A stretch of DNA of 64,000 nucleotides, from assembly GCF_026262505.1 (NCBI RefSeq), contig NC_067206.1:9978268-10042267 (forward strand), written 5' to 3'. Position 1 is the first letter of the stretch, and each line of letters begins with the position of its first letter. This document shows, one piece after another, positions 1 to 7,736 of the stretch. Origin of the DNA: Trichomonas vaginalis G3. Its lineage: Eukaryota; Parabasalia; Trichomonadida; Trichomonadidae. Both the position numbers and the translations under genes were made by a program. The notes beneath the pieces are model-generated. The model did no database searches. It was not told the DNA's origin and saw only the letters and a list, made by a program, of their open reading frames with translations.

Positions 1-828
1 AAAGAAGGAAATCCTTTGCAAGAAAATATAAAGCTCATTCTGAACAGTATTTATGGCAAAACTATTCTATCTCCTATTGAGTCAAAAATAACCATAGTAG
101 ATGACAATGATGCTATAAGATATGCCATCAGAAACTACAACCATATAGTGAAGTTCGAAGGTTTGGATGGTTCAGATAAAACTATTTTCAAGCTAACGAA
201 AAGCATTTGCAGACACTTTAACTTCTGTCCACTTGGTGTTAACATTCTGTCTATGTCGAAGAGAATAATGTGTGAAGTATTCTGTACTGCTGAGGACTTA
301 GGAATGGACATCTTTTATAGCGATACGGACAGTATGCATCTCTACAATGAAGATATCCCTCGTTTAGCTGAAGAGTTTGAGAAACGTTATGGAAGAGTTC
401 TCATTGGTAAAAACCTTGGTCAATTTCATAGCGACTTTGCAGAAATCACACCTGGAAAACAAAGTTTAGCATACAAGTCAATATTTTGTGGAAAGAAGAC
501 TTACATAGACTTACTCACGAATGATTTAAATGAAGTTGCATTTCACTGCAGAATGAAAGGCGTGAAGCAAGATGTTATTGCTTTAACCGCTAATGAAATG
601 TTTCCTGACTCTGTTCAGTGTTTCTATGATGAAGATAAAGGTTTAATGGTTCCGCAAGGAACATATGACAAAGACTCTGAGTTCAGTTTAATGAAACTTT
701 ACAAAGCACTTTATGACGGTCAAGAGATTGGATTTGACTTATGTAAGTCATGTCAACCTTGCTTTGAAGAGAAGTTTAACTTCTCAATAACGACTAAAAC
801 AAGCTTTATTCGTAAGTTGAAGTTCTGA
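1..828 (+). CDS. Protein-primed family B DNA polymerase, C-terminal part (Maverick A)
   Basis: The frame is open from the first base of the window, so the start lies outside. It carries the palm-domain motifs of family B polymerases: an NSIYG motif (Kx3NSxYG type) at codons 15-19, and YSDTDS near nt 315-333, which holds the catalytic aspartates. Polymerases of this type copy the element from a terminal protein primer (family knowledge). The following minus-strand gene ends 60 bp away, so the two are convergent. Part of Maverick A. Confidence 0.85.
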   Translation, partial: KEGNPLQENIKLILNSIYGKTILSPIESKITIVDDNDAIRYAIRNYNHIVKFEGLDGSDKTIFKLTKSICRHFNFCPLGVNILSMSKRIMCEVFCTAEDLGMDIFYSDTDSMHLYNEDIPRLAEEFEKRYGRVLIGKNLGQFHSDFAEITPGKQSLAYKSIFCGKKTYIDLLTNDLNEVAFHCRMKGVKQDVIALTANEMFPDSVQCFYDEDKGLMVPQGTYDKDSEFSLMKLYKALYDGQEIGFDLCKSCQPCFEEKFNFSITTKTSFIRKLKF

Positions 829-888
829 GGTCATTTATTTTTGTCAGCAATGAGGTCATTCGTGATAAAAATAAGCCCATGTGGTCAT

Positions 889-1746
889 TTACAATACTGC
901 GATGGTAGAGTTTAAGAGTTGTGCTTCAATGTAGAGACAGTCCTTATGGTCTAGAGGTAGCAAAACAGGTGCTTTATGGTCATGAGTGGAGAACATGTCT
1001 ATCCAAAACTCACGATTGAAGCCAGTTAATTTATAGTATTTAGGGTTAGGAAGTGGTGAAGTTCTTGTATGACCAATGAACTCATTTTCAACTCCCTTAC
1101 TTAAGTTTGAATATAATATAGCTTGCTTTCTATCCCAAATACCTGGAAATCTAATTTCGGAAAATTCATTTTTCCTCGGAAGCATTGCATCATAATTGAA
1201 AACATTCTTGAAATCATCACTTGGTTCAGAGATTTGAAATCTTATACGTAATGGATTTTTTTTCTTTTTAGCTACTTCATTGAATGGTGAGAATACAATG
1301 AATTGACAGTCATGAGTTCCATCAGCATTTTCATTAAATTCATAATGAAAGTCTATAAGTTGTGGCTGACTACCTTCTTCTTTCAGTTGTGCAAGAAACT
1401 CACGTAAAGGCTGTAAAGTTTGTACTTCAATGTTGAACTTTTTCTCGAACATCTCATTAAATGAAATCATACATTGTTGCAATGTTGTATCGTCTTTAAA
1501 GTATTTGTATATGTGAATGTTTTGGGCGCTTAAAGACTGTTCGTCATTTTCTATCTCGACTTGAAGTATAAAGTCAACCTTTCTGAAAGCACGTGTTATA
1601 TACATAGATGTTATGCCAATGTACTTCTCTTCATTTATGTTCACAATCCAGTCTGTTGGAAACTTAAACGTTACTCTGTTCCCCTTTATTTTGACGTCAG
1701 GGTTTTCACTACTGAACGCAACAGATAAAGGTATTTGTCTATACAT
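889..1746 (-). CDS. Candidate minor capsid (penton-like) protein (Maverick A)
   Basis: This 285-residue protein has no clear signal peptide or membrane segment and a beta-rich look (many alternating hydrophobic stretches, for example NRVTFKFPTDWIVNI near the N-terminus). Placement close to the major capsid gene is what suggests a minor capsid or penton role, since Mavericks usually encode one. No diagnostic motif was recognised, so the role is inference. Just upstream of the ATG lies TTTTTATC followed by CGAATTAA, a motif shared by other genes of these elements. It could also be an unrelated structural protein. Confidence 0.5.
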   Translation of the reverse strand: MYRQIPLSVAFSSENPDVKIKGNRVTFKFPTDWIVNINEEKYIGITSMYITRAFRKVDFILQVEIENDEQSLSAQNIHIYKYFKDDTTLQQCMISFNEMFEKKFNIEVQTLQPLREFLAQLKEEGSQPQLIDFHYEFNENADGTHDCQFIVFSPFNEVAKKKKNPLRIRFQISEPSDDFKNVFNYDAMLPRKNEFSEIRFPGIWDRKQAILYSNLSKGVENEFIGHTRTSPLPNPKYYKLTGFNREFWIDMFSTHDHKAPVLLPLDHKDCLYIEAQLLNSTIAVL

Positions 1747-1770
1747 TTAATTCGGATAAAAATAAACCAT

Positions 1771-2031
1771 TTACTCTTTCTTTGCTTCAGCTTCTTTAGC
1801 TTTTGCTTCAGCTTCTTCTCTAGCTTTCTTCGCCAGCAAACGTGGGTTCTTTTGTCTTCCAGCAGCTAATGCAGCAAGTTGTTTTTCACTAAGTTTTCTC
1901 TTTGGTCTCTCTGGCTTTTGTTCTTGTTTTTGTTCCTTCAGTTCGGATAAAATTTGCTCACGAATTTCTTTCTTCAATGCTTCAACATCTATGACCCCTT
2001 GGGTCTTGTCCGTAGGGCTTGTCTGAGTCAT
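1771..2031 (-). CDS. Small basic/acidic coiled-coil protein (Maverick A)
   Basis: About 86 residues, dominated by Lys, Glu, Ala and Gln, with a heptad-like pattern in the middle and a Lys/Glu/Ala-rich tail. The start is taken at the ATG of MTQTSP (2031). A longer frame opens with TTG inside the TTTTTTATCTG motif that precedes the gene, which is unlikely to be coding. It ends 24 bp upstream of the candidate minor capsid gene on the same strand, so the two may be expressed together. Function not recognised. Confidence 0.55.
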   Translation of the reverse strand: MTQTSPTDKTQGVIDVEALKKEIREQILSELKEQKQEQKPERPKRKLSEKQLAALAAGRQKNPRLLAKKAREEAEAKAKEAEAKKE

Positions 2032-2076
2032 TTGACTGCAGATAAAAAACAAAATTAAAACTTTAACCGATGTAAA

Positions 2077-2502
2077 ATGAGCTTGTCAAAATCAGAGCGA
2101 GAGTCTATTATATTAAATGACGCAAGAGGAATACAACATCCTTTCTATTACGTAAGTCAGAGTAAAGATGGTAAAATATACGTAAGAAAAAGAAAGGTTC
2201 CATTAGCGAATGCAGAAAGCGACAACATTAAGGTGTATGGCAAGGGTGAAGTCCATATAAAACCTTCTGTTCAAACTGAAAAGTCAATAGAACAAGAAGA
2301 AAAGAAGCCAGATGTACTTTCAATAACGAACCAAGAGCTTATTGCAAAGTTCGTGAATTTCATTGAAAAACAAACCGAGTCAAAGAACCCTGACCCACCA
2401 GTGAAAGAAGTTGAGACAAAAGAGAATGTACAGTTCATTGAAAATGTCAAGAAACAACTTCCACCACGAATGCCAAGAAGAAGAGTGAGAATAATGAAGT
2501 AA
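2077..2502 (+). CDS. Unknown small protein (Maverick A)
   Basis: This 141-residue protein starts MSLSKSERES and has a Lys/Glu-rich middle and a very basic end (PPRMPRRRVRIMK). The gene is divergent from the coiled-coil gene at 2031, with only 45 bp between the two starts, so that spacer must hold both promoters. The basic tail would suit nucleic-acid or capsid-interior binding, but that is guesswork. No family recognised. Confidence 0.5.
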   Translation: MSLSKSERESIILNDARGIQHPFYYVSQSKDGKIYVRKRKVPLANAESDNIKVYGKGEVHIKPSVQTEKSIEQEEKKPDVLSITNQELIAKFVNFIEKQTESKNPDPPVKEVETKENVQFIENVKKQLPPRMPRRRVRIMK

Positions 2503-2529
2503 ATAGATATTTTTATCCGAATCAAAGAC

Positions 2530-2697
2530 ATGCAGAACGAACAGTTAAACGAATTTACTCCAGCAGAGCATATTCATCAGATTCGCTCATATTTCGATAT
2601 CATAGACAATGCAGTTCAAATTGGTGACACTAATAGAAAATATTCTGACGCAAAGATTCCATCACAACCTGGAACTGCTAAAGATAACACATGGTAA
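2530..2697 (+). CDS. Short reading frame beside the capsid gene (Maverick A)
   Basis: A 55-residue frame beginning MQNEQLNEFTPAEH. It is preceded by TTTTTATCCGAATCAAAGAC, a good match to the motif found before other genes of these elements, which supports it being expressed. It belongs to the capsid region of Maverick A. No independent function is proposed. Confidence 0.5.
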   Translation: MQNEQLNEFTPAEHIHQIRSYFDIIDNAVQIGDTNRKYSDAKIPSQPGTAKDNTW

Positions 2698-4103
2698 CAT
2701 TCAATCTCTCACCTCCTGGTGAAAATATGTTGGACCTTTACAATACATTCATTACGTATAAAATGGAAGGTCAATTTATTGTAGATAAAGAAATTGGTTC
2801 AGGTTCCAATAAAACAAACCCACCAGGATTTTGGATTGGTTTCGATGACGCTTTCTATGCAGTTGCTGGATATCAAATCCTTGCAAATGGTCGTATCGTA
2901 TATTCTCAAGACAACGCAAGAGAAGAAGCATATATAACTTCAAACTCACAAACTACCGAACAAATAAAGAAAGTAGATGTTTTCTCAAAGACTCGACATG
3001 AAGATGTATGGAGTCATTCGGGAACATGCAGAACAGGACAAATTGTTAGTGGTCCAATTACAGCAGGAAAATCATTTGATTTTAAGCTTCGTTTAAGAAT
3101 TCCTGTTAGAAGATTCCTTCCATTAGAAGCTATTCGATTTATTCCAGCTTTTGCAGGAAACATTCAGCTTAAAGTAAAGTTCAGTAGCGACGCCTTACAA
3201 TGCACATCTATATCTGTAAATGATATCATTGCTTTCAATCCAACTCTTAAAGTTGCATTTGCTTCAGATTCAAATCCACCGACAAATAAATTTGTTCCAT
3301 GGAATGAACCATTCACTATGATAACGAAGGCAGTAGAAGCTAGTGGAACAGTTACTATTACAACTGTAACCCAGCAACTATTTCGAACAAAGATGGATTT
3401 TAATGAATGTTTCATTCATCCAAAGTCATTCTCTTTAGACCCTAACATTTATACAGAACTTGTAGAACATTATACAAACGAGGCTTTATGTTTTCCTGTT
3501 AAAGTTATGGATTGGATTCCTATGGACGGTTCATTCTCAAAGAATACAGATAGTTCAAGTGCAACATTTACAGCAGCTTATACGCCTATTAATGTTAAAA
3601 GTATTTGGGCACTATTTAGAAAGAAAGACAACTATTATGTTAATTTTGAGAACCCTAAGTTTAAATATCTTCAGCTTTCCATGGGAGCTTATGGAAATAT
3701 GCCTGCAGAACCTGAAAAATCATATGGACCTGTATTTTATGAAATGGTTGCGAACGCCTGCAATACAAATAATGATATGATAGGATTTAATGAAGATGTT
3801 ATGAGGTCATTGGTGGATGATGGTAGTGTGGAACATAAATGGGATAGCTATGACAACACACATTTCTTATGTGGTTTTCCAACAGAAGTGGACTTTTGCT
3901 TCCAGCAAGGTCAAACATCTACTGCTCCAATAACATACAAATTGTCTGTTAAAGGACCTATTGAACTAGCAACTGAAAATGTACCAAAGCCACTTATTGG
4001 ATTTATGAGGGATTGTTGCTTTGCCATTCAAGTGCGTGCTAATGGAATCCCAATAATAAGATTAGATGACTATAACTTAGCTACGGACGACAGTGAGGAA
4101 TAA
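2691..4103 (+). CDS. Major capsid protein, double jelly-roll type (Maverick A)
   Basis: Some 470 residues with the size and beta-rich character of Maverick major capsid proteins. A central stretch (LRIPVRRFLPLEAIRFIPA near residues 138-156) matches in pattern the capsid region of Maverick B (KLRVPLSSF...RYLP), which is the main reason for the call. Double jelly-roll capsids build the icosahedral shell in related viruses (family knowledge). It is followed 30 bp later by a small membrane-protein gene. Part of a fossil element; no repair is considered. Confidence 0.7.
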   Translation: MVTFNLSPPGENMLDLYNTFITYKMEGQFIVDKEIGSGSNKTNPPGFWIGFDDAFYAVAGYQILANGRIVYSQDNAREEAYITSNSQTTEQIKKVDVFSKTRHEDVWSHSGTCRTGQIVSGPITAGKSFDFKLRLRIPVRRFLPLEAIRFIPAFAGNIQLKVKFSSDALQCTSISVNDIIAFNPTLKVAFASDSNPPTNKFVPWNEPFTMITKAVEASGTVTITTVTQQLFRTKMDFNECFIHPKSFSLDPNIYTELVEHYTNEALCFPVKVMDWIPMDGSFSKNTDSSSATFTAAYTPINVKSIWALFRKKDNYYVNFENPKFKYLQLSMGAYGNMPAEPEKSYGPVFYEMVANACNTNNDMIGFNEDVMRSLVDDGSVEHKWDSYDNTHFLCGFPTEVDFCFQQGQTSTAPITYKLSVKGPIELATENVPKPLIGFMRDCCFAIQVRANGIPIIRLDDYNLATDDSEE

Positions 4104-4133
4104 AGGATGAACGTTTATTTTGAAAGCTTATAA

Positions 4134-4571
4134 ATGAGTTCTTCATCAAGCTCTCGTGAACCTTCACCATCTATGAAACAAACTTTACCAAACGATTATG
4201 GAGCACCTATTGAATATTTCTTACGAGCTGCACAATGGCAAAGAGCAGTCTCACCAAGGTTAGGTGTTCCACCAGCTCCTGTCAAAAATAGCATTTGGTC
4301 AAGTCCTTATATAAGATATGGTCTCCCACTAGGTTTGCTAGCTACAGCAGGAGCAGTTATGATGTTGAAAAGAAATAAAGCAAATGTTGTAAATAATACT
4401 GAAGTAGCTGAAGTTAAACAAACTCCAACACCTTCGCCAAAACCTTCAATGACTCCTGAACCTATGGAAGTACAAACTCCTGTTCAAAAGTCAACTCCTA
4501 AACCGACTCCAACATTTAAACCAGAACCTACTCCTCAAATAAATCGTAAAACTCCTGCGTTTCCTTACTGA
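4134..4571 (+). CDS. Small single-pass membrane protein with Pro/Thr-rich tail (Maverick A)
   Basis: 145 residues: a Ser-rich N-terminus, one probable membrane segment near residues 62-79 (YGLPLGLLATAGAVMML) followed by Lys/Arg, and a long Pro/Thr/Glu tail with repeated PTP and KPT units. This layout suggests a virion membrane or minor structural protein, but no family was recognised. It sits directly after the capsid gene on the same strand. Confidence 0.55.
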   Translation: MSSSSSSREPSPSMKQTLPNDYGAPIEYFLRAAQWQRAVSPRLGVPPAPVKNSIWSSPYIRYGLPLGLLATAGAVMMLKRNKANVVNNTEVAEVKQTPTPSPKPSMTPEPMEVQTPVQKSTPKPTPTFKPEPTPQINRKTPAFPY

Positions 4572-4619
4572 AAAAATAACGTTATTTTTATTTAATATTA
4601 AAATTTTTATTTGATTGAA

Positions 4620-4856
4620 ATGACAAATAAAGTCACTGAAGCAATGAAACAAAAGTTTTTGGTAGAATACATTAAATCAGGAACTATTCCAGAAGGTTTT
4701 TACATTCATACTATGAAGGATGGTAGAGTTCAGTTTAGAAAGATAAAGCAACCATTAGATAAAGAAGGAATTTTGAGAAAGATTAAACTTCATGAGGACA
4801 ACATTGCTGAACTTAAGAAGAAGTTAGAAGAGTTGGAGAAAGGAAGAGAGTTATAA
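4620..4856 (+). CDS. Small coiled-coil protein (Maverick A)
   Basis: About 78 residues (MTNKVTEAMKQKFLVEYIK...) with a clear C-terminal heptad stretch (ILRKIKLHEDNIAELKKKLEELEKG). A TTG nine bases upstream would lengthen the frame, but the ATG at 4620 is preferred; it follows an ATTTTTATTTGATTGAA leader. Function unknown. Confidence 0.5.
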   Translation: MTNKVTEAMKQKFLVEYIKSGTIPEGFYIHTMKDGRVQFRKIKQPLDKEGILRKIKLHEDNIAELKKKLEELEKGREL

Positions 4857-4872
4857 AGCAATGAATTCAACA

Positions 4873-4920
4873 GGGTGAAAAAACAGGTGAAAAAAGAGGT
4901 GAGATCTCACCACTTCACCT
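4873..4920. repeat. Direct repeats leading into a two-tier hairpin (Maverick A)
   Basis: Three spaced GGTGA units (from 4873, 4886 and 4898) lead into an inner palindrome GGTGAGATCTCACC (4898-4911). The second unit GGTGAA (4886-4891) pairs with TTCACC (4914-4919), giving an outer stem. An AAATATATTTTTGG tract follows. The same architecture, with paired base changes, occurs twice in Maverick B at 44.89-45.09 kb. It could be a regulatory hairpin, RNA 3' end or replication site. Confidence 0.7.
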
Positions 4921-5008
4921 AAATATATTTTTGGGCTATGTTTTCATACGTGTGAGGGTGGTGATATCATTAATTTTTAAGTTTATTTTTTATTTTATTT
5001 TTATATAA

Positions 5009-5329
5009 ATGACGAAAACTATTGAGATAACAAACTACAACGGTCATGAGTTCAAGAACTTGTTCTTCGTTCCTCGTGAAAATACATTCTATCAGATACG
5101 AGGGAGAAAGGGTAAAGTTAGTTTGAGCGTTTATGACTACAAGCATAATGGAAAGTTTATAAAAGCAATAGATACAAACGGTAAGCGTGTTTCATTAGCT
5201 TTGTCAAAACTTACTAACATTTATTTTGACAGTGATTTTGACCTATATGAAGAAGAAAGTGAGTCAGAAGAATATGAACTGTTGTGTGAAGCACAGCAAT
5301 GGGAGGAGTTGCAATACTTTTGTAAGTGA
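5009..5329 (+). CDS. Unknown acidic-tailed small protein (Maverick A)
   Basis: 106 residues starting MTKTIEITNYNGHEFKN, with a basic middle and a strongly acidic stretch (DLYEEESESEEYE) near the end. The gene is preceded by an AT-only leader containing TTATTTTTATATAA directly before the ATG. It is the last gene before the hairpin-rich margin of the element. No family recognised. Confidence 0.45.
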   Translation: MTKTIEITNYNGHEFKNLFFVPRENTFYQIRGRKGKVSLSVYDYKHNGKFIKAIDTNGKRVSLALSKLTNIYFDSDFDLYEEESESEEYELLCEAQQWEELQYFCK

Positions 5330-5453
5330 GAACGTTTATTTTTTACATTAGTGAGGTGAAGTGGTTGGCGGCTTTGTAAATATTTAAGGTTAAGTTAGTG
5401 TTGTCGTTTGTGTTGTAAAATATACGTTAATGGTTTTGTAAAGTGTCAAATTC

Positions 5454-5537
5454 ACATATCAGGGGTAAGGAGGCGCGCAGTGCCTCCGTACCCTTGATAT
5501 GTTTACTAACTGACAAGAGTGCATTGTGCACTCTTGT
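5454..5537. repeat. Two adjacent hairpins at the Maverick A margin
   Basis: The first hairpin spans 5454-5502: the arm from ATATCAGGGG (5456) through GGAGGC pairs with GCCTCC through CCCTTGATAT (to 5500), a stem of about 19 bp with two mismatched positions and a GC-rich core. The second pairs CAAGAGTGCA (5514-5523) with TGCACTCTTG (5527-5536) across a 3 nt loop. Both lie just beyond the last gene of Maverick A and may belong to its terminal region. Confidence 0.75.
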
Positions 5538-5669
5538 TTGTCATCCCATATGATACTTCGAAAGTTTCTTTACCTTTCGTGGGAGCACCATCCATTTTTT
5601 TGTTAGTTGCATATTATATATTCAAACGATTTTTAAATAATGTTTCTATCAAATGTGTAGTGATTCCGT

Positions 5670-5745
5670 CCCGATTAAAAATTGAGTACTTTCATCCCGA
5701 TTTATCGGGATAAAATTGAATACTTTTATCCCGATTTCCCGATCA
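5670..5745. repeat. Tandem CCCGAT repeats
   Basis: CCCGATT occurs at 5670, CCCGATTT at 5696 and again at 5730, and CCCGAT at 5738. The first two are followed by near-copies of AAAATTGARTACTTTYAT. An inverted ATCGGGAT lies between them. This is a short decayed tandem array, possibly part of a transposon end. Function unknown. Confidence 0.65.
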
Positions 5746-5911
5746 ATTCCGATGCCGCCTGGACACACAATTTTTTTTTAATTTATTTTATAGAAACCTA
5801 AAAAAATTTAATTATTAAATTTAAAAGACAAAATTATATAAAATTATTCTCATTTTATATCCAAAAATTTTGAAAAAAAAATTATTTTTCAGGAATTCGA
5901 ATTAAATTTTT

Positions 5912-6006
5912 CCTAAATGTTAGTCGCCGTTACGGTTTTTTCTTTGGGGGCGAGCTTGCGAGCCCCCAAAAAAAGAAAAAACCGTAACGGTGAGCTCACA
6001 TTTCGG
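5912..6006. repeat. Long near-perfect hairpin
   Basis: CCGTTACGGTTTTTTCTTTG plus GGGGC (5927-5951) pairs with the reverse-complementary arm at 5962-5990. Outer flanks (CCTAAATGTTAG before, CTCACATTTCGG after) extend the pairing with a few mismatches to a stem of roughly 40 bp or more. The next base block begins the MITE-like element at 6008. Such a palindrome can extrude as a cruciform or fold as RNA. Confidence 0.8.
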
Positions 6007-6007
6007 C

Positions 6008-6512
6008 ATAGTTTAAGTCTAGGTTTTGCATTTTAAAATGTTTGTTACCTTATCTTCTTTCAAAAAGTGGCAAAAATTTGTTTGAAATTTGAAAAAGATA
6101 TTTTTATTTGCATAAATGACATTCAACTAAGCTGTAGCATGATTCTTTTGCATGCTCTAGTTTTTTTCTCAGTTCAATCTCCTTCCATACTCTTGCTTTT
6201 ACCAGTAAGATCGCACCAAAATTCTCAAAAATTAAGATCTCCAAATTTTATGTCCAACTCCAATTATCAAACGCCCTCATTAACGCCACTCATTGCCATC
6301 TTTCATGCATGAGAAATCGTTATTAGAAGATTTTTTACGGCTAATTATCTGATTCAATTCAGATCAATACTCAAAGCCCCATTATTTATTTATAAATCCT
6401 TGTTTGTCGCCTATGCGAATAAAAATTCTTTTTATATTTTAAACAATTTTTTTTCACTTTGGAAGGAGAAAGGTGACTAACATTTTAAAAATGCAAAAAC
6501 CGACTAAACTAT
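6008..6512. mobile_element. MITE-like element with about 80 bp inverted ends
   Basis: The left end ATAGTTTAAGTC...GGTTTTGCATTTTAAAATGT (from 6008) is matched in reverse complement by the right end ATAGTTTAGTCGGTTTTTGC (reading inward from 6512). The similarity continues inward for about 80 bp with mismatches and small gaps. There is no convincing coding capacity; an 81-codon frame at 6067 looks accidental. The element ends about 30 bp from the 3' end of a tRNA-Ala gene. No target-site duplication is obvious. Probably a non-autonomous DNA transposon. Confidence 0.65.
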
Positions 6513-6541
6513 TTGAAAACAAAAAATAAAAATCAAAAAAT

Positions 6542-6612
6542 GGATGCAGGGGAGATCGAATCCTCGGCCTCAACAATGCAAATGTTGCGCTCTACCACTG
6601 AGCTATGCACCC
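6542..6612 (-). tRNA. tRNA-Ala (anticodon UGC)
   Basis: 71 nt. The acceptor GGGTGCA pairs with TGCATCC with one G-U pair. The D arm is GCTC/GAGC; the anticodon stem CAACA/TGTTG encloses loop TTTGCAT with anticodon TGC. The variable loop has 5 nt and the T loop is TTCGATC with one mismatch in its stem. No CCA is encoded. The T-rich downstream sequence (ATTTTTTGATTTTTATTTTTT) fits an RNA polymerase III terminator. It is identical to the copies at 7737 and 20114. Confidence 0.93.
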
Positions 6613-6957
6613 TTGACAAATTTTCTTAAAAATGTGTATTTTTAATGAATTTTAAATAATGAACTTCCACACGATTGAAAGAAAACTTTGTTGAAGTGTT
6701 GATAATTTGCATATTTTGATGCTAATCTAATAAACACTCGCCATGAATTGGTTATATCGACTATTCAAAACACAATACTGCAAAGATTTGGAAATATTAT
6801 TTAACTTTCATTTAAAATTGATAAATAAAATTAATAAACATAATATACAAAGTCTATTTTTAATATTAAAACCCCAAAATATATTGTGATGTAAAAGTGA
6901 CACCTGGTCCAACTGAAATTGAGAGACTTTGTTTGAGATTGTCGGCCTTTCTTTTCG
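6613..6957. other. Intergenic region between tRNA-Ala and eS6
   Basis: AT-rich spacer with no gene seen. A TTTCATTTAAAA at about 6805 resembles the trichomonad initiator but is some 150 bp from the eS6 start, farther than usual for this group. No initiator could be assigned close to the eS6 ATG. Confidence 0.5.
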
Positions 6958-7608
6958 ATGAGAATTACTCTTGCTTATCCAGAAAACGGCACACAGGTTG
7001 TCGTTGATATTGATGACCCAGCTGCCCTCAACGCTCTCTACGAAAAGCGTGTCGGCCAAGATATCGAAGGCGAGAAGCTCGGCGGCCAATTCAAGGGCTA
7101 CCTCTTCCGCATCGGTGGTGGCTTCGATAAGCAGGGTTTCCCAATGAAGCAAGGTGTTATCACACCACGCCGTATCCGCCTTCTCCTTAAGACAGGCGCT
7201 TCCTGCTACCGCCCACGTAAGGATGGTGAGCGCAAGCGCAAGACAGTCCGTGGCTGCATCATCTCCGACGAAATCTCCGCCCTCCACTGCGTTGTTCTCC
7301 AGAAGGGTGAGAAGGAAATCGACGGTCTTACAACAACAGCCGTTCCACGCCGCTTCGGTCCAAAGCGCGCCTCCACACTCCGCGCCATGTTCGGCATCAC
7401 AGATTCCAAGTTCGATGCTTCCAAGCTCGTTCTTAAGCGCGAAGTCAAGCCAGGCAAATTCACATCTCCAAAGGTCCAGCGCCTTATCACAGCTCGCCGT
7501 GTTGCTCGCAAGAACCGTATGCTCAAGGAGCGTAAGGAGAAGCGTGAGGCCACAAAGAAGAAGGCTGAACAATACCAGGCTCTCCTCAAGCAGCAGCAGA
7601 AGCAGTAA
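6958..7608 (+). CDS. RPS6: 40S ribosomal protein S6 (eS6)
   Basis: 216 residues. The family hallmarks are clear: GGFDKQGFPMKQGVITPRRI near residues 54-73, CYRPRKDGERKRKTVRGC near 82-99, and VPRRFGPKRAS near 130-140. eS6 binds 18S rRNA in the small subunit. Animal eS6 (about 249 residues) ends in a serine cluster phosphorylated by S6 kinase. This protein stops earlier in a Lys/Gln-rich tail (ALLKQQQKQ) and lacks that cluster. Codon use is GC-rich compared with neighbours, as expected of a highly expressed gene. The stop reads TAAAA, fitting the trichomonad habit of merging stop and UAAA polyadenylation signal. Confidence 0.97.
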   Translation: MRITLAYPENGTQVVVDIDDPAALNALYEKRVGQDIEGEKLGGQFKGYLFRIGGGFDKQGFPMKQGVITPRRIRLLLKTGASCYRPRKDGERKRKTVRGCIISDEISALHCVVLQKGEKEIDGLTTTAVPRRFGPKRASTLRAMFGITDSKFDASKLVLKREVKPGKFTSPKVQRLITARRVARKNRMLKERKEKREATKKKAEQYQALLKQQQKQ

Positions 7609-7736
7609 AATATAAATATTTAATCTACTAAATTACAAATTCTGTTGAACAAAGTATTTTAGAATGATATTAATTTTTGATTTAAAGATTTTGGAAAATT
7701 GAATTATTAAATTAAATTTTAAACAAAATAATGTAA

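Larger units (their letters stand above)
1..5500 (+). mobile_element. Maverick (Polinton) A, right-hand portion
   Basis: Large virus-like DNA transposon of the Maverick/Polinton family, entering from the left edge of the window. The parts seen are the end of a family B DNA polymerase, a candidate minor capsid gene, a major capsid gene, a small membrane protein and several small genes, packed on both strands with very short spacers. The right end is uncertain and is placed near 5.45-5.76 kb because coding density stops and hairpins begin. No terminal repeat can be confirmed, as the other end is outside. The visible part looks nearly whole, with perhaps one break. Compact open frames suggest a young copy; this is inference. 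Confidence 0.85.

Noticed and set aside
5330-5760. Terminal inverted repeat of Maverick A
   Set aside because: No sequence shared with the outer margin of Maverick B or with any other point in the window could be found; the opposite end is outside.
6067-6312. 81-codon frame inside the MITE-like element
   Set aside because: Low complexity, no family resemblance, and it lies within the non-coding interior of a short inverted-repeat element.
6808-7572. Long minus-strand frame (254 codons) opposite eS6
   Set aside because: It is antisense to a certain ribosomal protein gene; the biased codons of eS6 keep this frame open by chance.
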